Assembly: GCA_017549025.1 (NCBI GenBank)
Contig: JAFYWB010000015.1
Coordinates: 1 to 64,000, forward strand
Length of the DNA: 64,000 nucleotides
Direction: 5' to 3'
Source: Treponema sp.
GTDB taxonomy: Bacteria; Spirochaetota; Spirochaetia; Treponematales; Treponemataceae
Part shown: positions 51,771 through 61,257 of the stretch, one piece after another
Numbering within the stretch: position 1 is the first letter of the stretch
How the letters are laid out: the number at the start of each line of letters is the position of its first letter
Notes under the pieces: generated by a model
What the model was told of the DNA's origin: nothing
The model's input: the letters and a program-made list of their open reading frames with translations, nothing else
The model's database searches: none
Position numbers and translations under genes: made by a program

Positions 51771-53118
51771 ATCCAGCAAGCTCTTTCAGTACTCCTTCCA
51801 GCTCTTGCAAGCTACAAGAAATCTTTTTTTCTGGTTGAATGGGCTCCAAAAGCCGTTGTAAATATTCTGGCAACACAGGCGCCTTGCCACAAATCCGAGT
51901 AATCCAGTCACGCCCATAGAAGGAGCCTACAAAGCTTCCAAGATTTTCTCCCGTTAGTGCAGGATGATCTCTGGAAACCAGCACTACGGAGCTGTCCTTG
52001 TCGATGAAGTTTTCCGTATATTTTTTTGCAGCGGCGTAGGAGCCTGCAGTTTCTCCGTTGGCAAAAATGCCGTATTTTTGGAACAATTCCCTACAAGCAG
52101 CCTCACGTTCCGCCTCGGAAACAGGCCGAGGAAAAATCAATCCACGCAGCATCATGGGCTGAGTCTGGAACACTTCTTCCAACCGTTCCAAATTGGAGGG
52201 ACTACCGGGATCTACCCAAGGCCGCTGGGCAAAGGGCGTGGCATCCACATTCAGTCGAGCCTTTCCGGTAGCATCAAGCTTCAAATCCTGAGAACATTCA
52301 GTGATAAAGGCATTTACTGGTAGGGAGCATTTCCATCCATACAAACCAGCCACAATGTTGCCGTAGTTTCCGGGAGCCACCGCATAGAAAATATCGCCAC
52401 ACACCCGTCCCCGCAGCCGAGAAAAGGCGTACAGATAGAAAAAGGTTTGAGGCAACAGGCGGCCAATATTCACAGTGTTTGCCAAGGTGAGATTGTATTT
52501 TTGTACCAGATCTTGGCGACTAAAAAGCTGTCGGGCCAAAAGGCTGCAATCCTCAAGGCTACCGTCAACCTCCACAGGATAGATGTTGCCGCCGTTCCAG
52601 ATGCAGTCAGAATCCTCAAAGCCCCGCATACTTCCCTTGGAATAGAGAATCAATGCCTTGAGCTGCTTTTTTCCCCGCATGGCATGAGCCAAGCTTGAAG
52701 CAATCTCTCCGTCGGAAATAGCAAAGACAGTGGCAGTTTTATCCTGCAGTAGCAAGGTGTATTCCAAGCAGTTTACCAGATAGGAAACGCCAAAGTCCTT
52801 GTGGGAACCAGTGGGACCAGTAAACAGACTCAGCTTGTACAGGTTATCGTCCAGCTGGGTAAATTCTGGGGAAAAGGGAAATGCCTTGGTGGCAATAGCT
52901 TCGCTTACCAAGGGGCTGAACTCCTTTCGCAGCAAGGCAGAGGTAAGACTACCTGCAATGGAAGCAAAGCTAGTGGTTTCTTTCAGATAATAAATCCAAG
53001 GGCGCATATCCTCGCTGGTGGAAGGAACGAACAAGCCACCGTCGGAACAAAGACAATGAGTAATAGCCTGATTGTAGCTTACCCTGTTGTTTTGATTACG
53101 TGTACTAACAAAATCCAT
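51769..53118 (-). CDS. thrC: Threonine synthase
   Basis: 449 residues. MDFVSTRNQNNRVSYNQAITHCLCSDGGLF is the family N-terminus (shown in two overlapping parts: VSTRNQ and GGLFVP). LFTGPTGSHKDFGVSYL near 98 contains the PLP Lys in HKDFG; the phosphate-binding region lies at NYGNIVAGLYGWK near 256. Converts phosphohomoserine to threonine. It follows the DUF2156 gene after 54 nt and is probably co-transcribed. Confidence 0.9.
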   Translation of the reverse strand: MDFVSTRNQNNRVSYNQAITHCLCSDGGLFVPSTSEDMRPWIYYLKETTSFASIAGSLTSALLRKEFSPLVSEAIATKAFPFSPEFTQLDDNLYKLSLFTGPTGSHKDFGVSYLVNCLEYTLLLQDKTATVFAISDGEIASSLAHAMRGKKQLKALILYSKGSMRGFEDSDCIWNGGNIYPVEVDGSLEDCSLLARQLFSRQDLVQKYNLTLANTVNIGRLLPQTFFYLYAFSRLRGRVCGDIFYAVAPGNYGNIVAGLYGWKCSLPVNAFITECSQDLKLDATGKARLNVDATPFAQRPWVDPGSPSNLERLEEVFQTQPMMLRGLIFPRPVSEAEREAACRELFQKYGIFANGETAGSYAAAKKYTENFIDKDSSVVLVSRDHPALTGENLGSFVGSFYGRDWITRICGKAPVLPEYLQRLLEPIQPEKKISCSLQELEGVLKELAG

Positions 53119-53172
53119 AGGATTATTTCCAGATTTCTCTGGCCTCCCTCAAATTAAATGGAACCAGTCCTG

Positions 53173-54087
53173 TTACCGACTGGCAGGAATCACTAAAAAC
53201 TTCTTTGTAAAATCCACTGGTCGGTAGGTCATCTTTGCCTGCCGCAAGCCAGCATTTCCCATATCCTGCTCCCGATTGATAAGCTCCACGGTGGCAGGCA
53301 GGTTCAAGGCCTGGGAACGATTTACAAACTGATACACTCCCTTGTAGCTATTGATACCTTTTTCAAACAGCACCACGAACATCCGTCCCTGTTGCATGAA
53401 TTCTCCAATGGAAAATCCCACAGGTACTCCATCAGCATAAACCAGCACTCCCGAAAAATTGAATTGCTGAAAATTCTCCAAGGCCCAAGCACATTGCTCA
53501 AAATCTCCTGGATCATCCTCAGGCCGAGTTTTTCGCCAGCTTTCCAGTACAAGCCGAGCTTCTGGCAAAGTGTACACATCCAAGGACTTTATCTGGGACT
53601 CATAAGCAGCAGTAAAAGCATTTACCAGATTCTTTTTTTTGTGAAAGGATTTTCCCTGAAGGCTTGCTAAGTCGGTACGACGATACAGATAATCAAAATT
53701 ATCCCGATCCTCCAGCACACGATGGCCCCGCTGCTCTAGCTGTTGGCCTAATTCAGCATATATGGCAGCAGACATATTCTTCCAGTAATAGCCCTGGGAA
53801 AAAAGCTCCTCTACCAGCTCCATGGAAGGAGCAGCTCCCAAAATGGAAAAAAACTTTCCGGATAAATCAAGGCCCTCATATTCACGGGTAGGCGTTATTC
53901 CAGTCAAAATTAAAGATTGATGGGACAGGCGGGCCAGAGCATAGTGGTATTTTTTTGAGTCGAGATATATGTTTGAAAAAAGGAATTCGCTTATCCCAGC
54001 ATCAAGATTACGACAAAACTCCGTCACTTCCTGAAACAGATTCATATCTATAGCTGAAAACTGGGGAAAATCAAAAAGATAATGCAT
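53173..54087 (-). CDS. DUF2156 protein (phosphatidylglycerol lysyltransferase-like GNAT fold)
   Basis: 304 residues in two GNAT-like halves. NFDYLYRRTDLASLQGKSFHKKKNLVNAF near 130-158 is the DUF2156 hallmark (quoted in part), and YADGVPVGFSIGE near 218 the second acyltransferase strand. Homologues include the catalytic half of MprF, but here there is no membrane part, so it is a soluble aminoacyl/acyl transferase of unknown target. A TATAGA box lies eight bases before the ATG. Confidence 0.8.
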   Translation of the reverse strand: MHYLFDFPQFSAIDMNLFQEVTEFCRNLDAGISEFLFSNIYLDSKKYHYALARLSHQSLILTGITPTREYEGLDLSGKFFSILGAAPSMELVEELFSQGYYWKNMSAAIYAELGQQLEQRGHRVLEDRDNFDYLYRRTDLASLQGKSFHKKKNLVNAFTAAYESQIKSLDVYTLPEARLVLESWRKTRPEDDPGDFEQCAWALENFQQFNFSGVLVYADGVPVGFSIGEFMQQGRMFVVLFEKGINSYKGVYQFVNRSQALNLPATVELINREQDMGNAGLRQAKMTYRPVDFTKKFLVIPASR

Positions 54088-54150
54088 AACGTATGTCTAT
54101 AAGGATAACTTTTTTTATTCAAAATGTCAAAGTCAGGAGCCAGGTAGATG

Positions 54151-54224
54151 GGGCTGGATAAAAATCACAAAAAGATGAAGTTTTTCTGGAAAAATGACAA
54201 ATTTTTGCACCTTCAACTCTATAA
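54151..54224 (+). repeat. Direct repeat flanking the Rpn gene, copy 1
   Basis: GGGCTGGATAAAAA at 54151 through CTATAA at 54224. It matches 55245-55318 over its whole length apart from a few single-base differences and small indels. It contains the TATAAT-like promoter of the Rpn gene. Confidence 0.92.
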
Positions 54225-54255
54225 TCTATATGTAAGAAAAAAACTTGGAGGTAAG

Positions 54256-55152
54256 ATGAACAGCGAACCACAAAGTCAATTCAAAAAATGGGAAGACTTG
54301 GACATTACCGATGATTTTATTTTTTCCAGAGTCATGCGGAATAAACGGCTCTGTCGAACATTGCTGGAAATGATTCTCAAAGTTAAAGTGGGGAAAATCA
54401 AATTTCTCACCAGCCATCACGCCATCCAGATAGAGCCCAACGCAAAGGGTATCATTATGGATGTGTATTTGAAGGACGAAAATCGAATTATTAATGTTGA
54501 AATGCAAACTACAAACAAAGGAGACCTCCCCCATCGGGCACGATACTATCAAGCTGCAGCTGACATTGATACTACATCTAAAGGCTCAGAGTACAATGAT
54601 TTAAAAGAAAACTACGTGGTTTTCATTTGTACCTTTGATCCCTTCCACCAAGGGAAACCCATTTACAACTTCCGAAACTACTGCATCACTTACGAATCAC
54701 CTATCCCCCTAGGGGATGGCACAGAAAAGATTTTCCTGAACACAGCTGCCCAAGACACCACCAGTCTTGACGGTGAGTTACGCTTATTCTATGATTATAT
54801 CAAAGGCAAGGTTCCACGAACAGATTTTACCAAGGAGTTGGAGGCTACCATTTCTCGTATGAAGCAAGAAAAGGAGGAACGAAACATGTATCTTACCTAC
54901 ACCACTCGCATGATGGAATCCCGACGTGATGGTTTTGATGAAGGTTTTGATAAAGGCCGTGAAGATGGTCTTCAAGCAGGACTCCTTGCGGGCCTCCAGC
55001 AAGGACTGGAGCAAGGCGTGAAACAAGGAGCCTACCAAAAAGCTTTGGAAACAGCAAAAACGCTTCTTTCCATGAGCCTTTCCCCAGAACAAGTAGCCCA
55101 AGGTACCAACCTCCCCCTAGAAACCATTCTCCAGCTGATTCAAGAAAACTAA
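54256..55152 (+). CDS. Rpn-family PD-(D/E)XK nuclease / transposase-like protein
   Basis: 298 residues. The ATG at 54256 has GGAGGT seven bases upstream; longer frames do not. DITDDFIFSRVMRN near 13-26 and the nuclease core IIMDVYLKDENRIINVEMQTT (Asp, Glu-x-Gln) near 74-95, LPHRARYYQAAADID and YVVFICTFDPF are typical of PDDEXK_2/Rpn proteins. The Gly/Gln-rich tail (GFDEGFDKGREDGLQAGLL, about 240-270) and C-terminal helix are also typical. Family members promote recombination in E. coli. A 74-bp direct repeat brackets the gene. Confidence 0.88.
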   Translation: MNSEPQSQFKKWEDLDITDDFIFSRVMRNKRLCRTLLEMILKVKVGKIKFLTSHHAIQIEPNAKGIIMDVYLKDENRIINVEMQTTNKGDLPHRARYYQAAADIDTTSKGSEYNDLKENYVVFICTFDPFHQGKPIYNFRNYCITYESPIPLGDGTEKIFLNTAAQDTTSLDGELRLFYDYIKGKVPRTDFTKELEATISRMKQEKEERNMYLTYTTRMMESRRDGFDEGFDKGREDGLQAGLLAGLQQGLEQGVKQGAYQKALETAKTLLSMSLSPEQVAQGTNLPLETILQLIQEN

Positions 55153-55244
55153 ATCCACAATACATCACAACAGTCTCATCTACAATGACGGGGCTGCTGA
55201 GTAAGACTTCAATCTCACGGTCTACTGATCATAGGCGGGTAAAT

Positions 55245-55318
55245 GGGCTGGATAAAAAATCAAAAAGATGAAGTTTTTTCTGGAAAAATGACAAATTTTT
55301 GCACCTTCAACCCTATAA
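55245..55318 (+). repeat. Direct repeat flanking the Rpn gene, copy 2
   Basis: Second copy of the 54151-54224 repeat, same orientation, 92 nt after the Rpn stop. Its -10 region reads CTATAAG instead of CTATAAT, and no gene follows it on the plus strand. Confidence 0.92.
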
Positions 55319-55359
55319 GTATAGTAAAGGAATAATTTTTTTTTAAAAAATGTTGCCCC

Positions 55360-56181
55360 TTACTCCTGAAACTCCGCATAGGCATAGGCATTGTGATTGT
55401 GGATGCTCTCAAAGTTTTCCGCCTCTACGCTGAACCAGCGGAAGCAACAGCCTCCAGTCTGAGCTCCAGCTTCTCCCAAGGCTCCATCGCCTCCAGAAAA
55501 ATTTTGTAGTCCTAGGTACACTTCTCGTACCACGTCCTCCACAAAACGAGGGTTTTCGTAGGCACGCTCTGTAACAAACTTTTCGTCGGCACGCTTCAGC
55601 ACGGAATACAAGCCAGAAGAAGCAGCTTCTTCCACCACGGCAATCACGTCTTCAATCCAGAAAAAGCCCTTGCTTTCCAGCTTTACCACCACCTTTCCCC
55701 GCTGATTGTGAGCGCCATATTGACTAATAGCCTTGGAGCAGGGACACAGGGTGGTAACAGGAACCTCCACCGACACCAAAAAGTGATGCTCCCCTTGAGC
55801 AGAAACAGTTCCTTCGTAGGTGCAACGATAAGCCATCATCCCAGGCTGACCAGAAACTGGTGCCTTTTTTTCCATAAAAAACGGAAAGCTAATGGTTCCA
55901 AAGGCTCGCTCTGCCTCCAGCTTTTCCCGAATCTCCTGCAGTAGCGCCAAAAACTGCTTCATGGAAAGGTCGGTGTGATATTTATGAAAAATCTCGATAA
56001 AGCGGCTCATGTGGGTGCCTTTAAAATGCTGGGGCAGATTCACGAACAAATCCACCACCCCGCTGGTTCCCTGGGTTTTATGTGCCTTGTCCAGTACCCG
56101 CACTGGATACTCCAAGCCCTTTATTCCCACCTTTTGCAATGGCACATCACGAGTATCCCGCTGACTTTGAATATCAATCAT
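55360..56181 (-). CDS. folE2: GTP cyclohydrolase I type 2
   Basis: 273 residues of the GCYH-IB family. TLCPCSKAISQYGAHNQRGKV near 146-166 has the metal-binding Cys, and the C-terminal ESIHNHNAYAYAEF has the conserved His. It makes dihydroneopterin triphosphate for folate (and queuosine). Unlike zinc-dependent FolE, this type works with other metals. TGATG overlap with folD. Confidence 0.93.
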   Translation of the reverse strand: MIDIQSQRDTRDVPLQKVGIKGLEYPVRVLDKAHKTQGTSGVVDLFVNLPQHFKGTHMSRFIEIFHKYHTDLSMKQFLALLQEIREKLEAERAFGTISFPFFMEKKAPVSGQPGMMAYRCTYEGTVSAQGEHHFLVSVEVPVTTLCPCSKAISQYGAHNQRGKVVVKLESKGFFWIEDVIAVVEEAASSGLYSVLKRADEKFVTERAYENPRFVEDVVREVYLGLQNFSGGDGALGEAGAQTGGCCFRWFSVEAENFESIHNHNAYAYAEFQE

Positions 56182-57065
56182 CAGTTGTGTTCTTCCATTG
56201 TTGCTTGGGCTGCTTCCACCGTGTTCATCATCAGCATGGCAATGGTCATGGGGCCCACGCCACGGGGCACTGGTGTTATATATGAAGCAACTTCCTTCAC
56301 TGCATCAAAATCCACATCACCACACAGGCGGAATCCGCTTTTTTTGGTGGCGTCTGGAATGCGGTTCACGCCAACGTCAATTACCACCGCACCGTCTTTC
56401 ACCATATCAGCCGTAATCATGGCGGGAGCACCAGCAGCTGCAATCAAAATATCTGCTTGGCGAGTAAATGAAGCCAAGTCCTTGGTGCCAGTATGACACA
56501 CTGTTACGGTGGCATTGTATTCCTTGCGGGTCAACAGCACGGAAAGGGGCTTTCCCACGATATTTGAGCGCCCCACGATTACCGCATGCTTTCCTGCGGT
56601 GGCAATTCCCATGGTTTTCAGTAGCACCAGCACCCCGTGAGGAGTACAGGGCAAGTAGGATTTTCTGCCAATCATCATGTTTCCCACATTTACAGGATGA
56701 AAGCCATCCACATCCTTTTCTGGCTTGATAGCCATAATCACCTTGTCTTCATCGATATGCTTGGGCAAGGGAAGCTGCACCAAAATTCCGTGAACAGATG
56801 AATCTTCGTTCAGCTGGTGAATCAGCTGTAGCAGCTCAGCTTCTGTGGTATCCTGTGGCAGACGAATGTCCTTGCCCTTCATGCCTGCTTCTTCCAGAGC
56901 CTTTTCCTTGGCAGTAACGTAGGACACGCTAGCAGGATTTTCACCCACCAACACTACAGCCAAGCAGGGAGTTATTCCCTGTCGACTCAATTCAGCGGCT
57001 TTATCTGCGGCCTCCTTGCGAACCTGTTGTGCAATAGAAAATCCATCAATAATTTCAGCAGACAT
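56181..57065 (-). CDS. folD: Methylenetetrahydrofolate dehydrogenase/cyclohydrolase
   Basis: 294 residues. [17 protein letters not shown] near 45-61 (catalytic Tyr and Lys), [10 protein letters not shown] near 97, [11 protein letters not shown] near 138 and [18 protein letters not shown] near 157 (NADP site). Interconverts methylene-, methenyl- and formyl-tetrahydrofolate. GGGAGG before the ATG. Forms a folate operon with folE2. Confidence 0.95.
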   Translation of the reverse strand: MSAEIIDGFSIAQQVRKEAADKAAELSRQGITPCLAVVLVGENPASVSYVTAKEKALEEAGMKGKDIRLPQDTTEAELLQLIHQLNEDSSVHGILVQLPLPKHIDEDKVIMAIKPEKDVDGFHPVNVGNMMIGRKSYLPCTPHGVLVLLKTMGIATAGKHAVIVGRSNIVGKPLSVLLTRKEYNATVTVCHTGTKDLASFTRQADILIAAAGAPAMITADMVKDGAVVIDVGVNRIPDATKKSGFRLCGDVDFDAVKEVASYITPVPRGVGPMTIAMLMMNTVEAAQATMEEHN

Positions 57066-57130
57066 TCACCTATCCTCCCAAAGCTGTGTAACAAAGGTTA
57101 TTTTTCGTTGTTTCTTGAACATAATCCAGA

Positions 57131-57183
57131 GTATTTTGGGAATACTTCCCCTAAATACCAAAATACAGTATAGTCTGACTATA
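57131..57183. promoter_or_regulatory. Two inverted repeats upstream of the 57218 barrel gene
   Basis: GTATTTTGG/CCAAAATAC (57131-57139 with 57158-57166) and TATAGTC-T-GACTATA (57169-57183). Both are perfect. They lie in the folD/barrel divergent region and could be operators. Confidence 0.5.
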
Positions 57184-57217
57184 TCGGATTATCATTTTTT
57201 TTTCTAGGCGAGGTTTT

Positions 57218-57901
57218 ATGAAGCGTCTTTCCATTCTCCTGTTCCTAGTGCTTCTTGGTACAGGAATGTGTTTTGCCCAAGAGGCAGAAGCAGCCATCCC
57301 GGACACAGAAAATAGTGCAATTCCAGAAGAAGAAATCACTGTCCCGGAGGATGTATCCCAGGATACATCCCAAGATACATCCCAGGATGAATCCCAGGAT
57401 TCATATATTGAAGATGAGGAATTTATCTACAAAATGAACCAAAAGGGAGACCAATTCATCAAAATTGGCCTAATGGTGAACATTCCCCTTCATCCTGCAG
57501 CAAACAAGCTCAAGATTGGTGGAGCTGGAACCTTGGGATATATGCGTTTTTTGAATAGCAACTTGGCCGTTGGTGGTGACGCTTCCTTTTCTTACATGAC
57601 CACTGTTGGAAAGAATGTTTTTACCTGCATTCCCTTGATGGCAAAGGTTATGTATCAATTTACCGTCAACAAGTTAGAAATCCCCATTACCTTGGGAATT
57701 GGCGGAGCCTTTCAAAGTTACATTGGAGAAAGCTACTTCGGTCTTATCATTAAGCCAGAAGTGGGAGCCTTTTTCCGCTATTCCCCCGACTGGTCCTTTG
57801 GTGCAAATGTTGGCTGGAGCCTGATGCCCCAGTGGACAAAGGATTCCTCCTATTTTGGAGTGATTATGGATGCTGGCGTTACCGTCAGATACCACTTCTA
57901 A
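57218..57901 (+). CDS. Outer-membrane beta-barrel protein with SQDT repeats
   Basis: 227 residues. Signal peptide to about 20 (MCFAQ), an acidic linker with four repeats of SQD(T/E/S) encoded by a 12-bp unit at about 57353-57403, then an OmpW/OmpA-like barrel of about eight strands ending AGVTVRYHF with the terminal aromatic expected of barrels. GAGG precedes the ATG. Function unknown. Confidence 0.75.
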   Translation: MKRLSILLFLVLLGTGMCFAQEAEAAIPDTENSAIPEEEITVPEDVSQDTSQDTSQDESQDSYIEDEEFIYKMNQKGDQFIKIGLMVNIPLHPAANKLKIGGAGTLGYMRFLNSNLAVGGDASFSYMTTVGKNVFTCIPLMAKVMYQFTVNKLEIPITLGIGGAFQSYIGESYFGLIIKPEVGAFFRYSPDWSFGANVGWSLMPQWTKDSSYFGVIMDAGVTVRYHF

Positions 57902-57916
57902 GCAAGGAAAATGAAC

Positions 57917-58822
57917 ATGAAAATCAAACACAGTCTTTCTATTTTATTCATGATACTTTTGTTGGCTTCCTGCAAAAACGGACTCACCATTTTTGACCAA
58001 ATTGACCAAGAAACAAAGCTAGAAGATGCCGTTATTACTGGAAGCGTTACTTCTATAGTAAAAAGTGGCAACAAGCTTTATGCCTGTGACGGAAATATCT
58101 ATGCAAAAGATGTAAATGCTGTCCGTGGCTGGAGCAAAATAGCTGGTCCTGACGGCACCATCATCAAGCTGGCAGCGGATAATACCTATCTTTATGCATT
58201 GACCCAAACAGGTAGTATTTTCGGTAAAACGGGCGATGAAGCTTGGGAAGAAATGAGTCCCCCCATACCTGCAGAGAAAAAAATCAAAACGATTTTTTCT
58301 GATGGAGAAAATGCCTACTACGAAATGGATAACAAGTTTTATAATCTTGATATTAATGTCGAATGTAGTTGTGTTCCTTCTTCGGTACTCCATAAAAATG
58401 GAACCCATCTGTACTACGCAAAGGGTGGAAAGGTTTATGGTACTTCAGACAATTATAGCTGTGACACCTCTACCTGTTCTCCTATAACAAGTATGGATCT
58501 TGGAGAAGCTTCCGTCGATGGTCATGTTTATTCTATTACTTATTCTCAGGTGGAAAAGGCTATTTACGTTGGATCAGCCAATGGTATAAAAAAACTTCCA
58601 GTAGGCAGCACTGGTAAACTTACTGGAGAAGTGCTTGATCCTCCCGGAAACTGGCAAGCAACCATCAATGCTTATGAAGCATACGCTGTCCTTGCCACAG
58701 GAACCACAAAAAAAGATGGGGCCCTTTATACCAGCACCATCCAAAAAGATGCTACCTACGCAAAGATAAACGGATTGTGGGGCTACTACTACAACCGCCG
58801 AGATAATTGGAACCGAGAATAG
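57917..58822 (+). CDS. Lipoprotein with beta-propeller-like repeats
   Basis: 301 residues. I prefer the ATG at 57917 because AAGGA is eight bases upstream; the ATG at 57911 is too close. Signal ends LLLASC19. The mature part has repeated strands such as GNKLYACDGNIYAKD, NTYLYALTQTGSIFGKT and KAIYVGSANGIKKLP, suggesting a propeller. No enzyme motif. Follows the barrel gene by 15 nt, likely the same transcript. Confidence 0.7.
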   Translation: MKIKHSLSILFMILLLASCKNGLTIFDQIDQETKLEDAVITGSVTSIVKSGNKLYACDGNIYAKDVNAVRGWSKIAGPDGTIIKLAADNTYLYALTQTGSIFGKTGDEAWEEMSPPIPAEKKIKTIFSDGENAYYEMDNKFYNLDINVECSCVPSSVLHKNGTHLYYAKGGKVYGTSDNYSCDTSTCSPITSMDLGEASVDGHVYSITYSQVEKAIYVGSANGIKKLPVGSTGKLTGEVLDPPGNWQATINAYEAYAVLATGTTKKDGALYTSTIQKDATYAKINGLWGYYYNRRDNWNRE

Positions 58823-58834
58823 GCTGCATAAACT
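58807..58834 (+). promoter_or_regulatory. Leaderless promoter of rarA
   Basis: TTGGAA (58807-58812), 16-nt spacer, TAAACT (58829-58834), six bases to the ATG at 58841. It lies over the end of the preceding lipoprotein gene. Confidence 0.5.
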
Positions 58835-58840
58835 GTTGTC

Positions 58841-61240
58841 ATGGACTTGTTTGAACATAGGCAACCAACAAAGGAGCCTCTTGCCGCTCGTATGCGTCCC
58901 CGCACCCTTGATGAATACATCGGACAGGAGCATATCGTAGGCAAGGGGCGCTTACTTCGGCGAGCCATTGCCGCAGATCAGCTTACCTCCGTAATTTTCT
59001 ACGGCCCGCCTGGGACAGGAAAAACTACACTAGCACGGGTCATTGCCAATCACACTAAAAGTAATTTCATCACCCTGAATGCGGTGCTTACTGGTGTTCA
59101 AAATATCCGAGAAGCCATTTCCCAAGCAGAAGAACATTACAAGCTCTACAGTCGCCGAACCATCCTCTTTGTGGACGAGGTGCATCGTTGGAACCGCTCC
59201 CAGCAGGACGCACTGCTACCTTGGGTGGAAAACGGCACTATTATTTTAGTGGGAGCCACCACGGAAAACCCCTTTTTTGAGGTAAATAAGGCGCTCGTAA
59301 GTCGGAGCCGTGTGTTCCAGCTATTGCCCTTGGAAAGCAAGCATCTTTTCCAGGCAGCCACCGCCGCCCTCCAAGACAAGGAGCGAGGCTACGGCCGCTG
59401 GAAGGTGATTTTTGAAGCTGGTGCTTTGGAGCATTTGGTAGACACCGCCAACGGAGATGCCCGAAGCCTTTTGAACGCACTGGAGCTGGCGGTGGAAACT
59501 ACCCCAGAACACTGGAATCCAGAGGCAAACCCACCAATTCCCGCTGAAGGCACAGAGATTTACATCACCAAGGAGGCGGCGGAAGAAAGCATTCAAAAAA
59601 AAGTGGTGCTTTACGACAGAGACGGCGACTACCACTACGACGTTATCAGTGCCTTTATCAAAAGCTTGAGAGGCCGAGACCCAGATGCGGCTCTGTACTG
59701 GCTTGCTCGCATGGTCACGGCGGGAGAAGATCCTGGCTTTATTTTCCGCCGCATGTTAATTTCCGCCTGCGAGGACACTGGCCTAGCAGATCCCATGGCA
59801 GTTTCCGTAGTAGAAAGCTGTGCTGCAGCCTTTGATCGAGTTGGCTTGCCAGAAGGCCGCTATCATCTGGCACACGCTGCATTGTATCTTGCCACCGCAC
59901 CAAAATCCAACAGCTCACTAGCTTTTTTTGACGCCCTGGCCGCCGTGGAAAAGGAAAACGCAGAGGTTCCCAATCACTTAAAAGACGGTAACCGTGATGC
60001 CAAGGGCTTTGGCCATGGCGCAGGCTATCTGTATCCCCACGCCTACACAGACCACTGGGTAGCCCAGCAATATTTACCCGACGCCCTTAACGGCAGAGTT
60101 TTTTACAATCCCAGCTCCCAGGGCTACGAAAATTCCATTCGGCAAGAGGTTCTAGCCCGACGAGAAGCTCAAATTGCCGCCTTGCTGGAAGAAGAAGCCT
60201 TGCTGAAGGAAACGGGAAGAAACGCAAGCACTGGCAAAGAAGGCCAGCAAAATCTAGAAAACCTATGGTGGCAGACAGAGCATTTTAAGGTAAGTCCCAC
60301 CAAGGACGGCGGTAACCTTACCTACAGCCCAGAGAACAAAGCCCACCAACAGGCCCTTTCCCGGGGCGAAGCTGAATGGCGGCGGCGAGCCATGAGTACT
60401 AAGTCACAGCTGCTGCAGGAAATCCGAAAAACTATCTTACACCAAGCCGCCCCCGCCCGCCACAGCCGTCACTTTATCTGGAACATTGACGACGGCCTGC
60501 TGATTTGGGAATGTATGCGTCAAAGCCCCGAAGGTTTAGTGGCGGGAGTTTGCTCCAGTGCCGCAGGAATGAAGATTCTGCAGCAATACAGTAACACCTT
60601 GGAGGAATTGCTCCGTCCCCAGCTGGCTCTTGCAGCAGAAATTGCTCCAAATCAGCTGCCAGCAGGAAGCTTTATCATTCCCACTGGTGAACGTGGGGCC
60701 CAATGGGATCAAGTTCCTTTTGACCGAATCTATTTTCGAGATATTCTTTCCACAGAAGCTTCTATCAACAGCTTTTGTCACAGCCTCAAGCAGGCAGCCA
60801 GTCAAAACCAGCTGGCTCCTGGCTGGAAACTCATGCTTCACCAAAAGATTCCATCCCAAGGACAGCGCCTTTCCGCCCTGTTACACCAGCACTCAGAATC
60901 TCCTCTGGTACAAGAAATGGCACTGTGCGAGGAAGATTTTTTTAGCAACAGGGCCAATCCCTTGTTCAGCTGGAACCAACAGACAGTGGCCACCAGCCTT
61001 GCTACCGATTTTGAAGTTGCATTCCAAAACCAGCAGCTATCAGAACAACGAAGCTTAACCCAAGAGGAAATTCTTCGCTGGCTCCATCCTTCAGCTTCAG
61101 CCTACGGGAGCCATCTAGCTCAACAGCTTTCTTCTCAAGAACTGGCAGAAATCACCAAGCTCCTGCTACAGGCTACCTCTGCACCAGTGAACTGGAGCTT
61201 TGAAAGTGTCTGCTTTGTGGTGCAAGCCAAAAGTCAGTAG
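58841..61240 (+). CDS. rarA: RarA/MgsA recombination ATPase fused to an extra C-terminal domain
   Basis: 799 residues against about 440 for ordinary RarA. Residues 1-440 are canonical: MRPRTLDEYIGQEHIVG, Walker A GPPGTGKTTLA near 49, ILFVDEVHRWNRSQQDALLP near 107, sensor GATTENPFFEVN, and the C-terminal MgsA domain DGDYHYDVISAFIKSLRGRDP. Residues about 520-799 form a second domain with a methyltransferase-like opening (HFIWNIDDGLLIWE, GLVAGVCSSAAGM) but a degenerate glycine loop. A RarA/unknown-domain fusion is known in spirochaetes. Acts at stalled forks. Confidence 0.9.
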   Translation: MDLFEHRQPTKEPLAARMRPRTLDEYIGQEHIVGKGRLLRRAIAADQLTSVIFYGPPGTGKTTLARVIANHTKSNFITLNAVLTGVQNIREAISQAEEHYKLYSRRTILFVDEVHRWNRSQQDALLPWVENGTIILVGATTENPFFEVNKALVSRSRVFQLLPLESKHLFQAATAALQDKERGYGRWKVIFEAGALEHLVDTANGDARSLLNALELAVETTPEHWNPEANPPIPAEGTEIYITKEAAEESIQKKVVLYDRDGDYHYDVISAFIKSLRGRDPDAALYWLARMVTAGEDPGFIFRRMLISACEDTGLADPMAVSVVESCAAAFDRVGLPEGRYHLAHAALYLATAPKSNSSLAFFDALAAVEKENAEVPNHLKDGNRDAKGFGHGAGYLYPHAYTDHWVAQQYLPDALNGRVFYNPSSQGYENSIRQEVLARREAQIAALLEEEALLKETGRNASTGKEGQQNLENLWWQTEHFKVSPTKDGGNLTYSPENKAHQQALSRGEAEWRRRAMSTKSQLLQEIRKTILHQAAPARHSRHFIWNIDDGLLIWECMRQSPEGLVAGVCSSAAGMKILQQYSNTLEELLRPQLALAAEIAPNQLPAGSFIIPTGERGAQWDQVPFDRIYFRDILSTEASINSFCHSLKQAASQNQLAPGWKLMLHQKIPSQGQRLSALLHQHSESPLVQEMALCEEDFFSNRANPLFSWNQQTVATSLATDFEVAFQNQQLSEQRSLTQEEILRWLHPSASAYGSHLAQQLSSQELAEITKLLLQATSAPVNWSFESVCFVVQAKSQ

Positions 61241-61257
61241 TAGCAGCTACAGCAAGC

